Origin: Acidobacteriota bacterium
GTDB taxonomy: Bacteria; Acidobacteriota; Vicinamibacteria; Vicinamibacterales; UBA8438
DNA: 8,440 nucleotides
Reading direction: 5' to 3'
Assembly (NCBI GenBank): GCA_003533545.1
Contig: DQEK01000430.1
Span: 639 to 9,078 of the forward strand
Position 1 is the stretch's first letter, and each line of letters begins with the position of its first letter. A program made the position numbers and the translations under genes. Below are positions 8,267 to 8,440 of this stretch, one piece after another. Below the pieces are notes generated by a model. That model did not search any database. It worked only from the letters and a program-made list of their open reading frames with translations, and was not told the DNA's origin.

Positions 8267-8440
8267 CTTGCGGCAGCTGTTCCGCTACCGGGGCCTCGTC
8301 CAGATCCTCGTCGCCCGCGAGCTCAAAGCTCGCTACCGTGGCTCGGTTCTGGGTTTTTTCTGGTCCTTTGTCAACCCGCTCCTGCTCCTCCTGGTGTATT
8401 CGTTTGTTTTCACGGTTGTTATGCCTCGGGGTGAACAGCT
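8256..8440 (+). CDS. ABC-2 polysaccharide export permease, 5' end only
   Basis: The ATG at 8256 opens a frame that runs off the right edge after 61 full codons. It begins MLSNLRQLFRYRGLVQILVA. RELKARYRGSVLG (21-33) followed by FFWSFVNPLLLLLVYSFVF (34-52) is the hallmark opening of Wzm/TagG/KpsM-type permeases: a cytoplasmic amphipathic segment, then the first membrane helix. Such permeases pair with an ATPase (Wzt/TagH) to export O-antigen, teichoic acid or capsule chains from the cytoplasm. The start overlaps the phosphatase gene by 11 bp, suggesting translational coupling; GAG (8249-8251) is a weak ribosome-binding candidate. The family call is good, the exact substrate is unknown, and the rest of the gene lies outside the window. 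Confidence 0.85.
   Translation, partial: MLSNLRQLFRYRGLVQILVARELKARYRGSVLGFFWSFVNPLLLLLVYSFVFTVVMPRGEQ

Overview
The window is a G+C-rich bacterial chromosome segment, and every confidently called gene reads left to right. It carries a chromosome-segregation locus (parS, parA, parB), then the genes for the five soluble F1 subunits of ATP synthase in the order delta, alpha, gamma, beta, epsilon. After these come a PP2C-type protein phosphatase and the first 61 codons of an ABC-2 permease of the polysaccharide-export type. No mobile element, CRISPR array, tRNA or rRNA was seen. The taxon cannot be fixed from sequence alone. The parAB-next-to-F1 layout and the wording of the subunits are compatible with Acidobacteriota or a deltaproteobacterial-grade lineage; this is a low-confidence guess.

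Region by region: 1-488 holds no gene I recognise. It has a near-perfect parS site (67-82) with a 13-bp palindrome just before it, two near-identical 12-bp direct repeats, a cluster of five GAAAC/GTTTC pentamers at 317-386, and a plausible sigma70-type promoter for parA (413-441). Bases 489-2170 are parA and parB, 17 nt apart. Bases 2171-2342 are non-coding, with a GC-rich stem-loop, an extended -10 promoter and a structured leader. Bases 2343-7427 are atpH-atpA-atpG-atpD-atpC, with gaps of 51-102 nt and two intercistronic inverted repeats flanking atpD. Bases 7499-8266 are the phosphatase, with a strong Shine-Dalgarno, and its last 11 bases overlap the start of the exporter permease.

ParB (a CTP-dependent clamp) would load at parS and work with ParA to move origin regions. 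The F1 subunits form the catalytic head and central stalk of ATP synthase. The F0 genes (a, c, b) are absent here and must lie elsewhere in the genome if the enzyme is complete. The phosphatase and permease probably begin a separate unit concerned with signalling and surface polysaccharide. The window is mainly housekeeping. The points worth a second look are in the non-coding DNA (the pentamer cluster, the palindrome beside parS, the leader structures), the F1-only operon, and the phosphatase-exporter junction. I see no convincing evidence of a new biological system.
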